Positions 62,603 to 64,000 of a stretch of 64,000 nucleotides of DNA are shown here, one piece after another. Both the position numbers and the translations under genes were made by a program. Positions within the stretch are counted from its first letter, which is position 1; the number at the start of each line of letters is the position of its first letter. Under the pieces are notes generated by a model. That model saw nothing but the letters and a program-made list of their open reading frames with translations. It did no database searches and was not told the DNA's origin. The stretch covers positions 1,054,001 through 1,118,000 of the forward strand of contig JBMNJZ010000001.1 of NCBI GenBank assembly GCA_050951925.1, in the 5' to 3' direction. Source of the stretch: UBA1046 sp012511325. Its GTDB lineage: Bacteria > Bacillota > Clostridia > Saccharofermentanales > DTU023.

Positions 62603-63754
62603 ATGTTCAGCAAGATTATCCGACCCATTCTATTTGCCGATGTCCCGATGGAAAATAATCTGTCTCTGGCGCCGCTGGCCGGCACTACATCCTGGCCCTT
62701 CCGTCTGCTCTGCAGGGAGCAGGGGGCTGCCTGGTCTGTTACGGAGCTGGTTTCAGCGCGGGGTATCCGCTATGATCCGCACTTGACGAAGCAGTATCGC
62801 TACCTGAAGCTGAAAGATGCGGAAAAACCGGTGGGGATTCAGTTGTTCGGTTCTGACCCGCAAGACTTTGAGTATGCTGTCAAACTGCTCCTGGAACATG
62901 AGAGCACTTGTGATAGCGCCTTCGTCGATATCAATTTGGGCTGTCCGGTAAAAAAGGTGGTAAAAACCGGGGCTGGCGCTGCTTTGTTGGAGACACCGGA
63001 GTTGGCTGTGAGGATTTGTTCCGCCGCCGTGCGCGCGGCGGAAAGCTATGGCAAGCAGGTCACTGTGAAGATCAGGTCGGGCTGCCGGGCGAAGATGGAT
63101 GATCTGCCTGGTTTTGTCAGAAGCTTGGAGTCGGCGGGGGTGGCCGGGATCGTCGTGCATCCCCGGCTTCTGGTCCAGATGTACAGCGGCAAGGCGGACT
63201 GGGATGTGATTCGGGAAGTGAAAGAGGTGGCGGTGATACCTATCATTGGCAATGGTGATCTCAATTCGCCGCAAGCCGTGCTCAGGATGGCAGAGCAGAC
63301 CGGAGCGGACGGTTTTATGATCGGGCGGGCTGCCCGGGGCAATCCCTGGATCTTTGCCGATATAATCGGAGCTCTGGCCGGTGATGATATTGCCGCTGAA
63401 ATGGGGACGTTGACCGGGAATGATGCTGATGTCAACGGGAAGTATGATCAGCCCCGGGACAAAGATCAGGTCGGCCGGCTGTTGTCGGGGCGGGAGCGTG
63501 CCTTGCGAACCAGAGTTGACCCGGAAGATGGCGGCAACATTTCAGTCTGGGAGCAGACGATCCTGAGGCATCTGTCAGGTTTGGTGGAATTGTTGGGTGA
63601 GGAGCCGGCTGTTCGCGAGATGCGCAAGCAATTGGCCAGCTATACCAAGGGTCTGCCCGGCGCCGCAGCTTACCGTCAGCGGCTGATGGAGGTGACATCT
63701 GTGGCGGAAGTTAAGGCTGAGCTTTCGCATTTGGTTGGCGAATTGATCTGTTAG
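62603..63754 (+). CDS. dus: tRNA-dihydrouridine synthase
   Basis: A 383-residue flavin enzyme that reduces uridines in the tRNA D loop. The TIM-barrel begins at NNLSLAPLAGTTSWPFR, and the catalytic Cys is in DINLGCPVKKVVKTGAG; QMYSGKADW, PIIGNGDL and FMIGRAARGNPWIF mark the FMN site. An acidic, Gly/Asp-rich insertion lies at about 255-290, making it longer than usual DusB (about 320). No ribosome binding site precedes the ATG, and a -10 box abuts it. Confidence 0.93.
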   Translation: MFSKIIRPILFADVPMENNLSLAPLAGTTSWPFRLLCREQGAAWSVTELVSARGIRYDPHLTKQYRYLKLKDAEKPVGIQLFGSDPQDFEYAVKLLLEHESTCDSAFVDINLGCPVKKVVKTGAGAALLETPELAVRICSAAVRAAESYGKQVTVKIRSGCRAKMDDLPGFVRSLESAGVAGIVVHPRLLVQMYSGKADWDVIREVKEVAVIPIIGNGDLNSPQAVLRMAEQTGADGFMIGRAARGNPWIFADIIGALAGDDIAAEMGTLTGNDADVNGKYDQPRDKDQVGRLLSGRERALRTRVDPEDGGNISVWEQTILRHLSGLVELLGEEPAVREMRKQLASYTKGLPGAAAYRQRLMEVTSVAEVKAELSHLVGELIC

Positions 63755-63891
63755 GTTCGATGTGAGCACAACATGGATATCGATCGTTGCGCATTGACCC
63801 GGCAGGGCTGCTCGGAAGGTAACAAGGATGCCGGCAATGGCGCCGATAGTTATATAAGATGAAAGGTGATATGAGAGAGAGGAGATCGATT

Positions 63892-64000
63892 GTGGATCAG
63901 AAGCTAAAGACAATCAAGTTGCAATCCTGGAATGTGAATGGTTTGCGGGCAGTGATCCGTAAAAATAATTTTACGGAGTATTTCGCCGGCAATGAGGCGG
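63892..64000 (+). CDS. xth: Exodeoxyribonuclease III, N-terminal fragment
   Basis: The first 36 codons of an exonuclease III (AP endonuclease) gene; the rest is past the window. The text IKLQSWNVNGLRAVIRK is the family start, with the metal-binding Asn in WNVNGLRA. The GTG at 63892 has GAGGAG 8 bp upstream. ATGs at 63859 and 63871 are in the same frame and also possible. The 104 bp between dus and 63859 hold no gene that I can see. Confidence 0.85.
   Translation, partial: MDQKLKTIKLQSWNVNGLRAVIRKNNFTEYFAGNEA

Overview
The window is chromosomal DNA of a Gram-positive anaerobe, most likely a member of class Clostridia. The evidence is a Firmicutes-type backbone: rseP-ispG-polC, then priA-def-fmt-rlmN-PP2C phosphatase-PASTA kinase-rsgA-rpe-thiN, a glycine cleavage operon with split GcvPA/GcvPB, long-form HPF, strong AGGAGG ribosome binding sites and extended -10 promoters. 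Genus is not decidable from sequence alone; cohesin- and dockerin-like modules point loosely to the Ruminococcaceae/Hungateiclostridiaceae side.

Layout. 1-15972 is one long rightward run of housekeeping genes: isoprenoid synthesis, replication and restart, translation start and ribosome maturation, and reversible Ser/Thr phosphorylation. apt (16.0-16.5 kb) faces it. 16.7-21.0 kb is gcvT-gcvH-gcvPA-gcvPB, followed by gap and cdd. Leftward genes at 23-25.5 kb encode a CofE-like protein and an OPT-family transporter. 25.6-30.6 kb holds an orphan ArsD-like protein, HPF, a PcrA-type helicase and a dGTPase-like protein. 31-36 kb encodes a secreted dockerin-bearing glucosaminidase and, 10 bp downstream, a membrane protein with a cohesin-like domain. 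folC, a TPR membrane protein, a strongly diverged threonine synthase homologue and a MATE exporter follow. Three tRNA genes (Met/Ile CAU, Tyr, Leu CAA) precede pfk and a visibly more AT-rich polyphosphate block: ppx-like, ppk, and a NadD-YqeK fusion whose NadD part has lost its signature residues.

The most interesting part is the accessory island at about 50.4-59.9 kb. It has a serine recombinase, a promoterless target-recognition cassette on the + strand, a 1207-residue Eco57I/TaqI-type methyltransferase with an N-terminal nuclease-like region on the - strand, and a coupled 1057-residue PLD-nuclease/helicase. The cassette and the 3' end of the methyltransferase gene lie tail to tail and share a perfect 44-bp inverted repeat (51292-51335 and 52599-52642). 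Both copies are read in the same frame, so inversion would swap about 210 C-terminal residues of the specificity domain without breaking the protein. Each repeat also carries an internal dyad of the kind serine recombinases use. I read this as a phase-variable restriction/defence system that switches DNA specificity by inversion. A modification-dependent HNH endonuclease candidate lies next to it.

The window ends with a metallo-hydrolase, a Gln/Tyr-rich membrane protein, tdk, a dus gene that may be leaderless, and the 5' end of an exonuclease III gene.
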